NCBI GenBank assembly: GCA_006937955.1
Contig: SSNP01000013.1
Location: forward strand, 7,456,040-7,520,039
Direction: 5' to 3'
Length of the DNA: 64,000 nt
From: Pachypanchax playfairii
Taxonomy: Eukaryota; Chordata; Actinopteri; Cyprinodontiformes; Aplocheilidae
Positions 11,310-21,674 of the stretch are shown here, piece after piece (the first letter of the stretch is position 1; each line of letters opens with the position of its first letter). A program made the translations under genes and the position numbers. The notes below the pieces were generated by a model. That model had not been told where the DNA came from. It saw only the letters and a list, made by a program, of their open reading frames with translations, and did no database searches.

Positions 11310-11729
11310 TCAGAGACACCCCTGCATCACCTGGTGCAAACTGGATGCAGGATGGGTGCACAGAGAGCGCTTGCAAATCACTGACCTGCTTGACTGACAC
11401 CAGCGCCAGAAGCAACACCGCCTTAAATGAGTTTTAAGGTCAATGTCATCCACTGGTTTAAACTGAGCTTCTGAAACCCTTTTCAGCACCACGAACAGAT
11501 CCCAAGAGGGCACCAAAGGCCGAGACACAGGGAGAAGCCTGCGTGCTCCCTTCGTAAATCTGCACACCAGGGGGTGTTGGATTGCCAGTTTCTTCCCAAA
11601 ACTTACGTGGCAGGCAGAAATGGCAGCCAGGTATACCTTTTGTATTGTGGAGAACACCTTTTTTCTTTTGGCTTCTACCGGGCATGGGAAAGAAAGGATA
11701 TCTCTATTCTGGCACCAGGCCTCAAACAC
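11310..11729 (-). pseudogene. DIRS tyrosine recombinase, copy B
   Basis: The frame reads KVYLAAISACHVSFGKKLA, QHPLVCRFTKGARRLLPVSR, PLVPSWDLFVVLKRVSEAQF and KPVDDIDLKTH. This is the usual run through the core-binding region into the catalytic domain of fish DIRS recombinases. The expected ASAKRVSDL box is degraded to CQSSRSVICKR by a frame change (VSDLQALSVHPSC is found in an adjacent frame). The catalytic half is therefore broken. Confidence 0.65.
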
Positions 11730-11924
11730 CCTCCATTTTGAGTCATATAGGGACCTATTGGAGGGGGCCCTCGCATTCTGAATAGTCTAAATGACTCCTG
11801 CTGTCTTGAGGCAGTTAAGCTGAGCCACTCACTAGCTAGACCCACAGGGCTATATATGTGCTGGGTGCGGTTGTAAAATTGTTCCCCTCGCCTGAGACAC
11901 CAGATCCCTGTGAGGTGGTAATTT

Positions 11925-12392
11925 TCAATGTTGGCCCCTCAGAAAAATGTCCACCATCCAATGTATGGCAGGCCAGTGAGGGGCCACCAGCATGAGCGTA
12001 TGGTATTGAATCCGCACCCTAAGCAATGTAGGGGGTATCAGCACCACGGGGGAAACACATGAAGCAGGTCCCGAGGCCACGCAGTGCGGCGTGTCCTGAT
12101 TGCGTATTGAGAAGAACAGTGGGCCCTGAACATTCTCCTTGGACGCGAAAAGATCTACTGCTATCAGGCCGAACCGAGTCCACAACTGCTCATTATAACT
12201 GGATATAGAGTCCTGTCCCCGTCCCAGCTGGACATAGCCCTGAAGGGCATGACTGTTGACATGCGTGGGGGGCGGCTCGGCTGTTGGCAGGTAAGGGTCC
12301 CTCCCCGACAGACTAGCTTGGCGTCCTAATTGTCGATGGAGACTCTTAATGGTGAAGCGTGCACAGTGTTCGCATGTCCCAGGGTTGTCCAA
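11925..12392 (-). pseudogene. DIRS RNase H to recombinase linker, copy B
   Basis: The frame contains LWTRFGLIAVDLFASKENVQ, PLFFSIRNQDTPHC, VVLIPPTLLRVRIQYHTLML and VAPHWPAIHWMVDIF. These match the conserved DIRS stretch between RNase H and the recombinase. The first about 70 residues do not match that pattern and may be a rearranged upstream region. Confidence 0.65.
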
Positions 12393-13479
12393 TGTCCGCC
12401 GAGCAGACCTGGTGTGGATATTTACTCATAGGTACACGAGCGAGCCGTTGTGGCCTCAACTGCTCTGGTGTGAGAAGTAGCTTCCATGTTGGTAAACTGG
12501 TGTGTTTAAACAAGGTACGCGGGCAGCACGTGAAGAAATAAAACAGCCGTACTGGTATATGAAGACTGTGGAAGTGTGCTCCAACCTATGGTGAAGGTCC
12601 GAGCAGGAGAAGCAAGCTTGCATTCGGCAACAGAGTAAAAGGGAAACTGGCTCCAGTCTGTGAACGGTTAAGCTAGCTTGCTGGCGATAAGATGCTACCG
12701 AAGCAAGAAGAGGTGATTAAATGGCGACGCATGCTACTTATAGTGGCATGTGACGTGGCCATCACGATCACCAGCCAATCAGGATTGGCGTAATGAGACA
12801 AGTTCTTCTAAGGAATTCACCTAAGGGGCTTATCCCAGAGTGAGACATCGAAACAAATATTATGAAAGAGAACTGCATCTGCCCAGGAGAACCCCAGTAG
12901 CAAAGGCTTGACCAAGTACCTCAGGCCAGCAAGTCCCACAGGCCTGGTTCTGGGCGGGCTCCAGTTCCTTACTCTGGGAACAAGTTATTATGCTTTTACT
13001 GCTATGAATCGCTCTTAGTCTGACCCTTCAATTAAAGCTAATTTGCCACGATTATCAGGGTACTCAAACCCCTCCACCACGTTAAGGTGGCGATTCAGCA
13101 GAGGGGATTTTTTCTTTTTTCTTTTTGAAAAGGTTTTTTGTAAAAAAAAAATAGTTATGAATTTTTTTGGAGGGCTTGTAGTTTTTTTGTTTTTTGTGAT
13201 TTTTTTTAGTTTTTTGTGATTTTTAGTTTTTTTATTATTATTTTCTTTAAATAAAATATTGTTGATCAGAAAATTTCAATTCCATTGAGTGGGGGGAAAC
13301 TGGAGCACCCGGAGTAAACCCACTCAAACACGGGGAGATCTGGTGTAAAGATGATTTTTTGAGGTGACAGTTATTCCACCGTGCCGACCATTTTTTGTGA
13401 TGTGATTTGTTATTTTGTCTTGTTCTTGATAGAGAGGGTGATGGTTTTTCTCATATCCGTGGCTGCAGCAGATTTATTT
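12393..13479. other. DIRS-adjacent and unassigned repeat sequence
   Basis: No gene is recognised. Bases 12700-12880 probably belong to the end of the DIRS copy. A hairpin-forming CCACGTTAAGGTGG lies at about 13078-13091, in a CTCCACC...GGCGATTC context that looks like a dispersed repeat on the minus strand. Bases 13108-13260 are T-rich. TTTATT at 13231-13236 is AATAAA on the minus strand and could serve the coiled-coil locus upstream. Confidence 0.4.
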
Positions 13480-15773
13480 TTATGCCACTGTTTGTTTTAA
13501 GCCCAGACAGCGAAAAATCATTTTCCAGCAGGAAGGCTCCTTCTTCTTCTGTGGTTCTGAGGTGGGTCCTTCTTAGAGCTCATCCACCTCCACAGGATCA
13601 TATAATTTGAGATGTCTTCTTGTGTTGTTTCCTTCATCTCAGCTAAGAGCTCGTTATTTAGTTCAACCTGCTCTTTGAGTTGAACCTTGAGTTGTTCCAG
13701 CTCTGATAGGAACATTTTCTCTTTGTCAGTAAATGTTTTTTGAACAGCAGAAAGCTCCTCAGACATATTCTGGTGTATGATGTTCTTCTCAGTCTCCAGG
13801 TTATGAATCCTTTCCTGGTATTGGTTTTCAAGTTGAGAATAAGCCATTTTCTCGTTGATAAATTCCTCTTTATTTCTTTGTTGTTCTTGTTTGAGGGCGA
13901 GAATCTCAGACTCACAGTTGGCTTTGAGAACATCAAATGATGTTTTTACTTGTTCTTTTAAAGTTAAAACTTCCGTCTCATTTTTTTCTTTAAGATGTTT
14001 AAAAGAAGTTTTGACCTTTTTCAGATTGGCCTTTAAAAGGATCGTTTCCTTTTCTGTTCTTTTAAGCTTCTCTATTTGTTTGGCCGCTGTTTGATAGAGA
14101 TGTCTGTTCTGGGCTTTCAAATCCTCCAGCATCTCTAGATGTTCCTTTTCTATCAGAGCGTGAGCTGTTTTCTCTCTGAGCAGATCATCTTTTAAAATTT
14201 TTACTTGTTGGGTTAAAGTAAAAATGTTCATCTCATTCTTAACTTTTAAAACTTTAAAAGACATTTGGACCTTCTCCAGTTCGGCCATTAAAAGATTTTT
14301 CTCCTGTTCGTTTACCATCAGCTTTTCTAATTGCTCAGCCAGATTTTGATTCTGAGCTTTCAGGTTGTGAATCTTCTCCCGATAAATCTCTTCTCTCAGA
14401 GACTGAGCTGCTCTCTCTTTGTGTTGTTCTTCTTTAAAAGTTTTTATTTGCCTTTTTGAAGCAAAAACGTCTAACTCACAGTTTGCTTTAACATCTTCAA
14501 AAGCCGTGTGAAGATTCTCCAACTGCGTCTCTAGAAGGTTTTTTTCTTGTTCAGTTGATTGAAGTTTTTCTGATAGTTTAGCCATATTTTGGTGAAGTTA
14601 TTGATTCTCACGTTTCATATTTTGAATCATCTCGTGAAGATTTTCTTCTCTCTGAGACTGAGCTGTTCTCTCCTTGTGTTGTTCCTCTTCAAAGGTTTTT
14701 AATTGTGTTTTTAAAGTAAAAACTTCTAACTCACTGTTTTCTTTAAGATCTTTGAAAGCCATTTGGATCTTCTCCAGCTCCGTCTGTTGGAGGATCTTCT
14801 CCTGTTCTATTGATTGAAGTTTTGCTGATAGTTCAGCCATATTTTGGTGAAGTTCTTGATTCTCACCTTTCATATTTTCAATCATCTCCTGATGATCCTC
14901 TTCTCTCTGAAAGTTAGCTGCTGTCTGTTCAATCAGCATTTCTTCATAAGTTTTTACTTGATCTTTTAAAGTAAAAACTACCTTTTTGTTCTTTTCTTTT
15001 AAATCGTCAAAAGATATTTGGATCTTCTCCAGCTCCGTCTGTAGAAGGATCTTCTCCTGTTCTGTTGATTGAAGTTTTGTTGATAGTTCGGTTATATTTT
15101 GATGAACTTCTTGATTTTCACATTTTAGATTTTGAATCATCTCCCGATGATTCTCTTCTCTTTGGGATTGAGCTGTCCTCTCTTCATTAAACTCGTTTTC
15201 CAAAGTCTTTAACTGTGATTTTAAAGTAAAAACCTCCACTTTGTTGTTGTCTTGCAGGTTTTCAAAAGACATTTGGAGCTTCTCCAGCTCCTTCTTTAAC
15301 AAGATCTTCTCCTGTTCTGTGGTTTCAAGTTTGGCTGATTGTTTAGCCAGAGTTTGTTTTAGATCTTGATTTTCAATTTTCATATGATAATCCATCTCCC
15401 GATGATTCATTTCTTTTTCAATGTGAGCCATTTCTTCATCATGCAGCTCTTCTCTTAATGCTTCTACCACTTCCATTAAAACAGAAACTTGTTTCTCATG
15501 CTCTGCTTTAAGATCTTCGGATGCTGTTTGAACTTTTTCCAGTTCTTTCTTCAGATGCCGGATCTTCTGCTGCTCAGATCCATTTTGGAGATCCTCGTTT
15601 TCTTGAGCCATGTTTGTACGCACGGTCTCACACTCATCTCTCAGCTGCTCAATTAACTTCTGGTCCTGCAGAATTTTTTCTTTGTAAGCTTTGATCTCTT
15701 TGCCTACAGAAGAGCATGGTTTTTTTGTTACCTTCTTGTTAGCAGACTTGGAACTTTTCCGTTTGATTGGCAT
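13480..15773 (-). pseudogene. Intronless coiled-coil protein gene, disrupted
   Basis: One long minus-strand frame starts at ATG 15773 (MPIKRKSSKSANKKVTKKPC, a basic N-terminus) and continues as almost unbroken heptad-type coiled coil. A single TAA at 14600-14598 splits it; the frame resumes 12 bases later in phase and runs to 13518. Internal tandem units of about 90 residues recur, with LHQNMAELSAKLQSTEQEK, then TELEKIQ, LKTFEEEQHKERTAQSQREE and MIQNMK. At the stop, sister units have GAA (ENQELHQN), so GAA to TAA is likely. Near the end a frameshift after SNY hides a plausible tail reading DPVEVDEL, stop, EGPTSEPQKKKEPSCWKMIF to 13480. I do not recognise the family; taxilin, golgin or myosin-tail likeness reflects only coiled-coil composition. 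It could still make a 391-residue protein. Confidence 0.6.
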
Positions 15774-15858
15774 TTTCTAAAAATAAGCTTTTGCTTTGAA
15801 TTGTGAAAATACTAAAGTGAAGTGTCACTGTAGAGTGATTCGAGCGAATGTTTGCACC

Positions 15859-15885
15859 TATTTATAAACTCTGGCTGTGATGTCA
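15859..15885 (-). promoter_or_regulatory. TATA box and CRE-like site for the coiled-coil locus
   Basis: On the minus strand TATAAATA occupies 15866-15859, about 90 bp upstream of the ATG at 15773. TGACATCA (plus TGATGTCA, 15878-15885) lies about 12 bp further upstream and differs by one base from the palindromic CRE. Spacing is normal for a TATA promoter with a short leader. Function is inferred. Confidence 0.5.
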
Positions 15886-16071
15886 TAGTTTGTCTTTTGA
15901 TCTCTGGATTTGTGACATAATTCCATCTCTGCTTTTGATGTTTTGTTGTGTGTTTACTTTAAAATTCACTGTTTTAAATCACATGTTTCTAGATCTAGAT
16001 CATTCTAGAATCTCTCTAGAATTTTAAAAATTCCCCTAAAACACATGGAAAGTTAATCTACTGTTAGTTAC

Positions 16072-18526
16072 TTAAGCAATACCACAACTGAGGTCGTGCT
16101 GTTGTACCAGATATCAGCACTGGTGTGATCCAGTTGTGGGCACGAGGCCACAGATAATCACAGTTCTACAAACACATTTTATTTTTATAACAATAAGCAA
16201 CAACAGATTAGGATTTGTCAATTTATTTAATTATTTATCAGGCTCTGCCAACAGTCCCAACACAAAAGGGAGAAAACAAGGCTGTTTCCAGGCAACACAA
16301 ACATTTGTTTAAAATTTAAGAGTTAACTGATGAAATCAAATCAAATCAAAAATACTTTATTTGTCCAAGAAGGGAAATCAAATGTTGCATCTCAGTTCTT
16401 CTTCAGAGAGCCATTGTAGTGGGTTCTAGCTGTGGACGGGAAGGATCTCCTGTAGAGGGTTCTAGCTGTGGACGGGAAGGATCTCCTGTAGAGGGTTCTA
16501 GCTGTGGACGGGAAGGATCTCCTGTAGAGAGTTCTAGCTGTGGACGGGAAGGATCTCCTGTAGAGGGTTCTAGCTGTTGTCAGGAAGGATCTCATGTAGA
16601 GGGTTCTAGCTGTGGACTGAAAGGATCTCCTGTAGAGGGTTCTAGCTGTGGACGGGAAGGTTCTCCTGTAGAGGGTTCTAGCTGTGGACGGGAAGGATCT
16701 CCTGTAGAGGGTTCTAGCTGTGGACTGGAAGGATCTCCTGTAGAGGGTTCTAGCTGTGGACAGGAAGGATTTCCTGTAGAGGGTCAGCTGTGGACAGGAA
16801 GGATCTCCTGTAGAGGGTTCTAGCTGTGGACAGGAAGGATCTCCTGTAGAGGGTTCTAGCTGCGGACAGGAAGGATCTAGTGTAGAGGGTTCTAGCTGCG
16901 GACAGGAAGGATCTAGTGTAGAGGGTTCTAGCTGTGGACAGGAAGGATCTCCTGTAGAGGGTTCTAGCTGTGGACAGGAAGGATCTCCTGTAGAGGGTTC
17001 TAGCTGTGAAGGATCTCCTGTAGAGGGTTCTAGCTGTGGACGGGAAGGTTCTCCTGTAGAGGGTTCTAGCTGTGGACGGGAAGGATCTCCTGTAGAGGGT
17101 TCTAGCTGTGGACAGGAAGGATCTCCTGTAGAGGGTTCTAGCTGTGGACAGGAAGGATCTCCTGTAGAGGGTTCTAGCTGTGGACAGGAAGGATCTCCTG
17201 TAGAGGGTTCTAGCTGTGGACAGGAAGGATCTCCTGTAGAGGGTTCCAGCTGTGGACAGGAAGGATCTAGTGTAGAGGGTTCTAGCTGTGGACAGGAAGG
17301 ATCTAGTGTAGAGGGTTCTAGCTGCGGACAGGAAGGATCTAGTGTAGAGGGTTCTAGCTGTGGACAGGAAGGATCTCCTGTAGAGGGTTCTAGCTGTGGA
17401 CAGGAAGGATCTCCTGTAGAGGGTTCTAGCTGTGGACGGGAAGGATCTCCTGTAGAGGGTTCTAGCTGTGGACAGGAAGGATCTCCTGTAGAGGGTTCTA
17501 GCTGTGGACAGGAAGGATCTCCTGTAGAGGGTTCTAGCTGTGGACGGGAAGGATCTCCTGTAGAGGGTTCCAGCTGTGGACAGGAAGGATCTCCTGTAGA
17601 GGGTTCTAGCTGTGGACAGGAAGACTCTCCTGTAGAGGGTTCTAGCTGTGGACAGGAAGGATCTCCTGTAGAGGGTTCTAGCTGTGGACAGGAAGGATCT
17701 CCTGTAGAGGGTTCTAGCTGCGGACAGGAAGGATCTAGTGTAGAGGGTTCTAGCTGTGGACGGGAAGGTTCTCCTGTAGAGGGTTCTAGCTGCGGACAGG
17801 AAGGATCTAGTGTAGAGGGTTCTAGCTGTGGACGGGAAGGATCTCCTGTAGAGGGTTCTAGCTGTGGACGGGAATGATCTCCTGTAGAGGGTTCTAGCTG
17901 TGAAGGATCTCCTGTAGAGGGTTCTAGCTGTGGACGGGAAGGTTCTCCTGTAGAGGGTTCTAGCTGTGGACGGGAAGGATCTCCTGTAGAGGGTTCTAGC
18001 TGTGGACTGGAAGGATCTCCTGTAGAGGGTTCTAGCTGTGGACAGGAAGGATTTCCTGTAGAGGGTTCTAGCTGTGGACAGGAAGGATCTCCTGTAGAGG
18101 GTTCTAGCTGTGGACAGGAAGGATCTCCTGTAGAGGGTTCTAGCTGTGGACAGGAAGGATCTCCCATAGAGGGTTCTAGCAGTGGACAATGGGGCAAAAT
18201 CAGCATGAAATCGGCATTTCATCAGTTAACGCTTGGATTTTAAACAAATGTTTGTATTGCCTGGCAACAGCCTTATTGTCCCCCTTTCGTGTTGGAACAT
18301 TTGTGTTGGCGGAGCTGATAAATGATTAAATAAATTAACAAATCATAATTTGTTGTTGCTTATTGTTATAAAAATAAAATGTGCTTGTAGAACTGTGGTA
18401 TAAAAGCAATGTCACCCTCGAGGTTGTGCTGTTGTACCGCATATCAGCACTTGAGTGATTATCTGCGACCGAATCACACCAGTGCTGATATTCGGTACAA
18501 CAGCACGACCTCGAGTGTTTGCTTAA
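16072..18526. mobile_element. Foldback-like element: long inverted arms around a minisatellite
   Basis: The left arm (about 16076-16335) is the reverse complement of the right arm (about 18215-18522) with roughly 80-90 percent identity. Both share TTTTAAACAAATGTTTGT, TTGTTGTTGCTTATTGTTAT and GTGCTGATAT..GGTACAACAGCACGACCTC. The outer ends read TTAAGCAA and TTGCTTAA, so it may be a TTAA-target transposon. The right arm has an extra self-complementary block at 18418-18514. Everything between the arms is a 36-bp tandem array. No transposase is present. Confidence 0.7.
16421..18186. repeat. 36-bp minisatellite, about 49 units
   Basis: The unit is GGTTCTAGCTGTGGAC plus AGGAAGGATCTCCTGTAGAG. Variants are phased: GACGGG or GACTGG for GACAGG, GGTTCT for GGATCT, CTAGTG for CTCCTG, and two units shortened by 9 bp (near 17005 and 17890). 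Runs of the same variant order recur (about 16640-16770 and about 17930-18050), showing block duplication. Because 36 is a multiple of three, several frames stay open. On the minus strand 18206-16392 could encode 604 residues, mostly (CPQLEPSTGDPS)n. This is more likely a by-product of the array than a gene. Confidence 0.9.
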
Positions 18527-18857
18527 ATGAAATGTAAACAATTACATTCTTACCTTTTTTATTCATGGAATGTTAGCATGCATGCTGTCTGACTGATAGA
18601 GCGATGCTAGCCTATTAGCACAGCCAACTAGTTACACATGACACTTAAGTTAAAGACCGTCAAGTCCCCGCTGTCACACACAGCTAAAGTAACTTTTAAC
18701 ACTCACCGCTGTCCTGCTTTCTTTTCTCCTCTTCCATCACTCGCTGAGAGAAGACAGGTGAAAGAGGGGCGAGTTTAGTTTGGCTCAGCTGAGGGGCCCT
18801 GTCAGGGAGTTTTGAAGACCAACTGTCACTGCAACTTGTCATTTCTCTGTGCTCAAC
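18527..18857. other. Intergenic stretch, no recognised gene
   Basis: AT-rich then mixed sequence between the foldback element and the Tc1 fragment. A short inverted pair around GCATGCATGC (about 18577) is visible. Nothing else is recognised. Confidence 0.4.
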
Positions 18858-19502
18858 CAATCAACCAATCACATGGCAGTTGCTTGAATGCATTTAGGGG
18901 TGTGGTCCTGGTCAAGACAATCCCCTGAACTCCAAACTGAATGTCAGAATGGGAAAGAAAGGTGATTTAAGCAATTTTGAGTGTGGTATGGTTGTTGGTG
19001 CCAGACGGGCCTGTCTGAGTATTTCACAATCTGCTTACAACAGTAAGTAACAATCAGTTACTGGGATTTTCACGCACAACGATTTCTAGGGTTTACAAAG
19101 AATGGTGTGAAAAGGGAAAAACATCCAGTATGCAGCAGTCCTGTGGGTGAAAATGCCTTGTTGATGCTAGAGGTCAGAGGAGAATGGGTCGACTGATTCG
19201 AGCTGATAGAAGAGCAACTTTGACTGAAATAACCACTAATTACAACCGAGGAATGCAGCAAAGCATTTGTGAAGCCACAACACACACAACCTTGAGGTGG
19301 ATGGGCTACAACAGCAGAAGACCCCACCAGGTACCACTCATCTCCACTACAAATAGGAAAAAGAGGCTACAATTTGCACGAGCTCACCAAAATTGGACAG
19401 TTGAAGACTGGAAAAATGTTGCCTGGTCTGATGAGTCTCAATTTCTGAGTCAGAATTTGGCGTAAACAGAATGAGAACATGGATCCATCATGCCTTGTTA
19501 CC
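18858..19502 (+). mobile_element. Tc1-like transposon, copy A (both ends lost)
   Basis: Begins inside the element at AATCACATGGCAGTTGCTTG and carries the transposase start (ATG 18949, MGKKGDLSNFECGMVVGARR), the DNA-binding part (SRTTISRVYKEW in another frame) and the first catalytic region WTVEDWKNVAWSDESQF. A 20-22 bp deletion right after SQF relative to copy B at 44276, plus early stops, kill it. The 3' half is gone: identity to copy B ends at CCTTGTTACC, where an inverted copy of the 4662 repeat starts. It retains about 90 bp of the DNA-binding domain that copy B lacks. Confidence 0.8.
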
Positions 19503-19606
19503 TACTTAATACACATGGTGATTACCATTAACACACCAAGATTTACCATATAAGTACCAGGTAATTTCTTAGTAATTAGTGGACTGTAAAAGGAAGCGTT
19601 ACCAAA
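19497..19606. repeat. Inverted copy of the 4662 repeat module
   Basis: ACCTACTTAATACACATGGT ... GGACTGTAAAAGGAAGCG, ending GTTACC, is the reverse complement of 4662-4770 with few differences. It abuts the broken end of Tc1 copy A. Confidence 0.75.
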
Positions 19607-20517
19607 ACATAGTTTGAAATGTGTGAGGAGAAGTAGTCCATATGAGCCAGTCTCTTTTAGTTAGGTCAAAACATCTCAATTTTTAACATGTTTTCATGAA
19701 ATTTGACCATTTTTTTCAGCCAAGCTAAACCAAAGCTGACCTGTAAACAACTCAATGTCATTCCCAAATATTTAAGCTCTGGGTAGAACATTTTATTTCT
19801 TTATTTATTCATTTGTTTGTTTGTTTATTTATTCTTCACAGCTACATATTAAAAAACACAGTTCACTTTCAGAAAAAGAAAAAAATGAAAGAACAGCATT
19901 ATGGTGAGCATTGTTTATTTTATTTGAATGGGTCGCTTTTTCAGCATTTGACTCCAAAACCATTTGGCTAAACAATGTTAACCACATACAGCACACTTTT
20001 ACAAAAAGTGCTGTTGCCACTTTCTTGTATATACACTATGATAATAAATCCCAGTAAGTAAGATGGTCAACAGAAAAACTGTTACTCTGGTCTTGTGGGA
20101 CCAATAAAATATGTTGAGGAAAATCTTTCTTGTGTAGTGACACAGAAAAGAGCTCAGTACTAAAAGAAAAGACAAAGTTCAAGCAAGTAAACTGGAGTGT
20201 AGCAATAATGTGAATCATAAGATGTAACGTTTGTTTGTAGTTGGACCATAAATGAACTACAGACAAGATCAAAATATAAAACAGCAGTCTTTATTTATGA
20301 AATGTGCAATATGGCAGGAGCCCCAGCGATCAGGAAGTGACACACTGGAACCTCTGTGATACGGACAGGACAGATGAGCTGACTGACTGGGTTACCGTTG
20401 TTTTGTAGGTGAGTTGTTCAGGTGATTTCCAGAGGAGACGGACCTTTTTGGGATCCAGGGAAGGTAAGTGTACGGTAGGTAATAGGCAGGAACGGATGGG
20501 GAAGGAAGGTAAGTATC
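19607..20517. other. Intergenic stretch, no recognised gene
   Basis: AT-rich sequence without coding structure. GGTAAGT occurs twice near 20463 and 20508 in a G-rich patch, but no exon was found around it. Confidence 0.4.
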
Positions 20518-20521
20518 TTAA

Positions 20522-21080
20522 AGAGGTAATTTCACAAAGATTTCACAATTTTGTTGGGTATTTCTTAAGTATTAACCTTTAATATGAAACATTTTATATC
20601 TTAAAAACATTAGAAAACACTGATTTACAGACCTTTCAATCTGTCTGCGTGAAGATTCGACTGGTTTCGGGCTGCAACTTATTAATATGCATTATTCGAA
20701 TTTGCTGGACTCAGATTGGCTAACAAACTAGCCTATGAGAACAAGGCTTCTTGTTTCCTTCCCCACTGCGCATGGCAACATCACAGGTAGTCTCTTCCAG
20801 TAGATACATCTTTATGCTAACAGCTTTTAGCAGCATGCTAGGTGTGGGTTCAACTGCTGGAGCTGATGAATACTAACGAACAAAGGAGTTGTGATGAAAC
20901 AAGCACCAGCCGTTCGAACTCGGGAGAACTCGGGTTTTATCACCACCTGCGTAGTTTGAGAGATGAAAACTGAAAGAGAAGTTGTTGACCTGTTTTTACA
21001 CCCACTATGAAGGTAAGAACACCTGTGGAGCTAAAATATTCAACAGAAACCTGAAAAACGTTTTTAATGGAAGGACCTCT
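20522..21080. mobile_element. TTAA-flanked 0.55-kb MITE, copy 1
   Basis: Termini AGAGGTAATTTCAC and, inverted, CCTTCCATT..; reading outwards the ends are TTAA-AGAGG and CCTCT-TTAA (TTAA at 20518-20521 and 21081-21084). Shared inner landmarks are ACATTTTATATCT, TTAACAGACCTTTCAAT or variant, CTGGACTCAGATTGGCTAAC, GCATGCTAGG, CGTTCGAACTCGGGAGAACT, ACTATGAAGGTAAGAACACC and GGAGCTAAAATATTCAACAG. No protein is recognised. Related copies are at 23262, 38872, 41180 and 61382. Confidence 0.75.
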
Positions 21081-21084
21081 TTAA

Positions 21085-21640
21085 GACACAAAAATAGAGA
21101 GGAATGAAATGCAGTGGTTCTAGGTATGAATGATGACATAATATTTCTGTGAAATGCCTTAAAATTACTTGTCATGAACTGGTGCTTTACACATAAATGA
21201 ATCAAAAGAATTAATTAAAAAGGAAAAAGAGATGACGCTTCCAAATGACTAAAACCAGCATCTGTCAGCCATCCTGAAAAGTAATGTGTTTTGTGTTTGA
21301 ACTGAACAGCCCGTCGCCCACATGAGGTTATATTAGGCTTTCACAGCTAAAAATATAATAAATGACACCTATTTTTGAAACTAAATGGAAACAAAGGTTG
21401 TGAAACTGGGTGTATGACTTCCACATTGGCATTACTCTGCTTCCTCCATTGTGGTGACCTTTAACAACACAGATTATTAGCAGAAGTGTGCTAATGTCTG
21501 TTTTTTAGTGTTTACTCATACATACTCAACTTTATAAGAATGAAACTGTTCATGATGACATGATGTGTAAAAACACTTGTGTTGTGTCAAGTTTAAATAT
21601 GTTTACTCAATAAAATAAGTGTGTACAAATTTGCATGTGT

Positions 21641-21674
<34 letters not shown>

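Larger units (their letters stand above)
11176..12392 (-). mobile_element. DIRS-type retrotransposon, copy B (fragment)
   Basis: A second DIRS remnant on the same strand starts about 400 bp beyond the Gag end of copy A. It keeps only the RNase H/recombinase linker and the recombinase. Its residues differ clearly from copy A, so it is a separate insertion or another subfamily, not a recent duplicate. Gag and reverse transcriptase are not recognised here. Confidence 0.7.

Noticed and set aside
16392..18206. 604-residue proline/serine repeat protein on the minus strand
   Set aside because: Open only because the tandem unit is 36 bp; other frames are equally open, it lies between transposon-like arms, and the frame changes where a unit is shortened.
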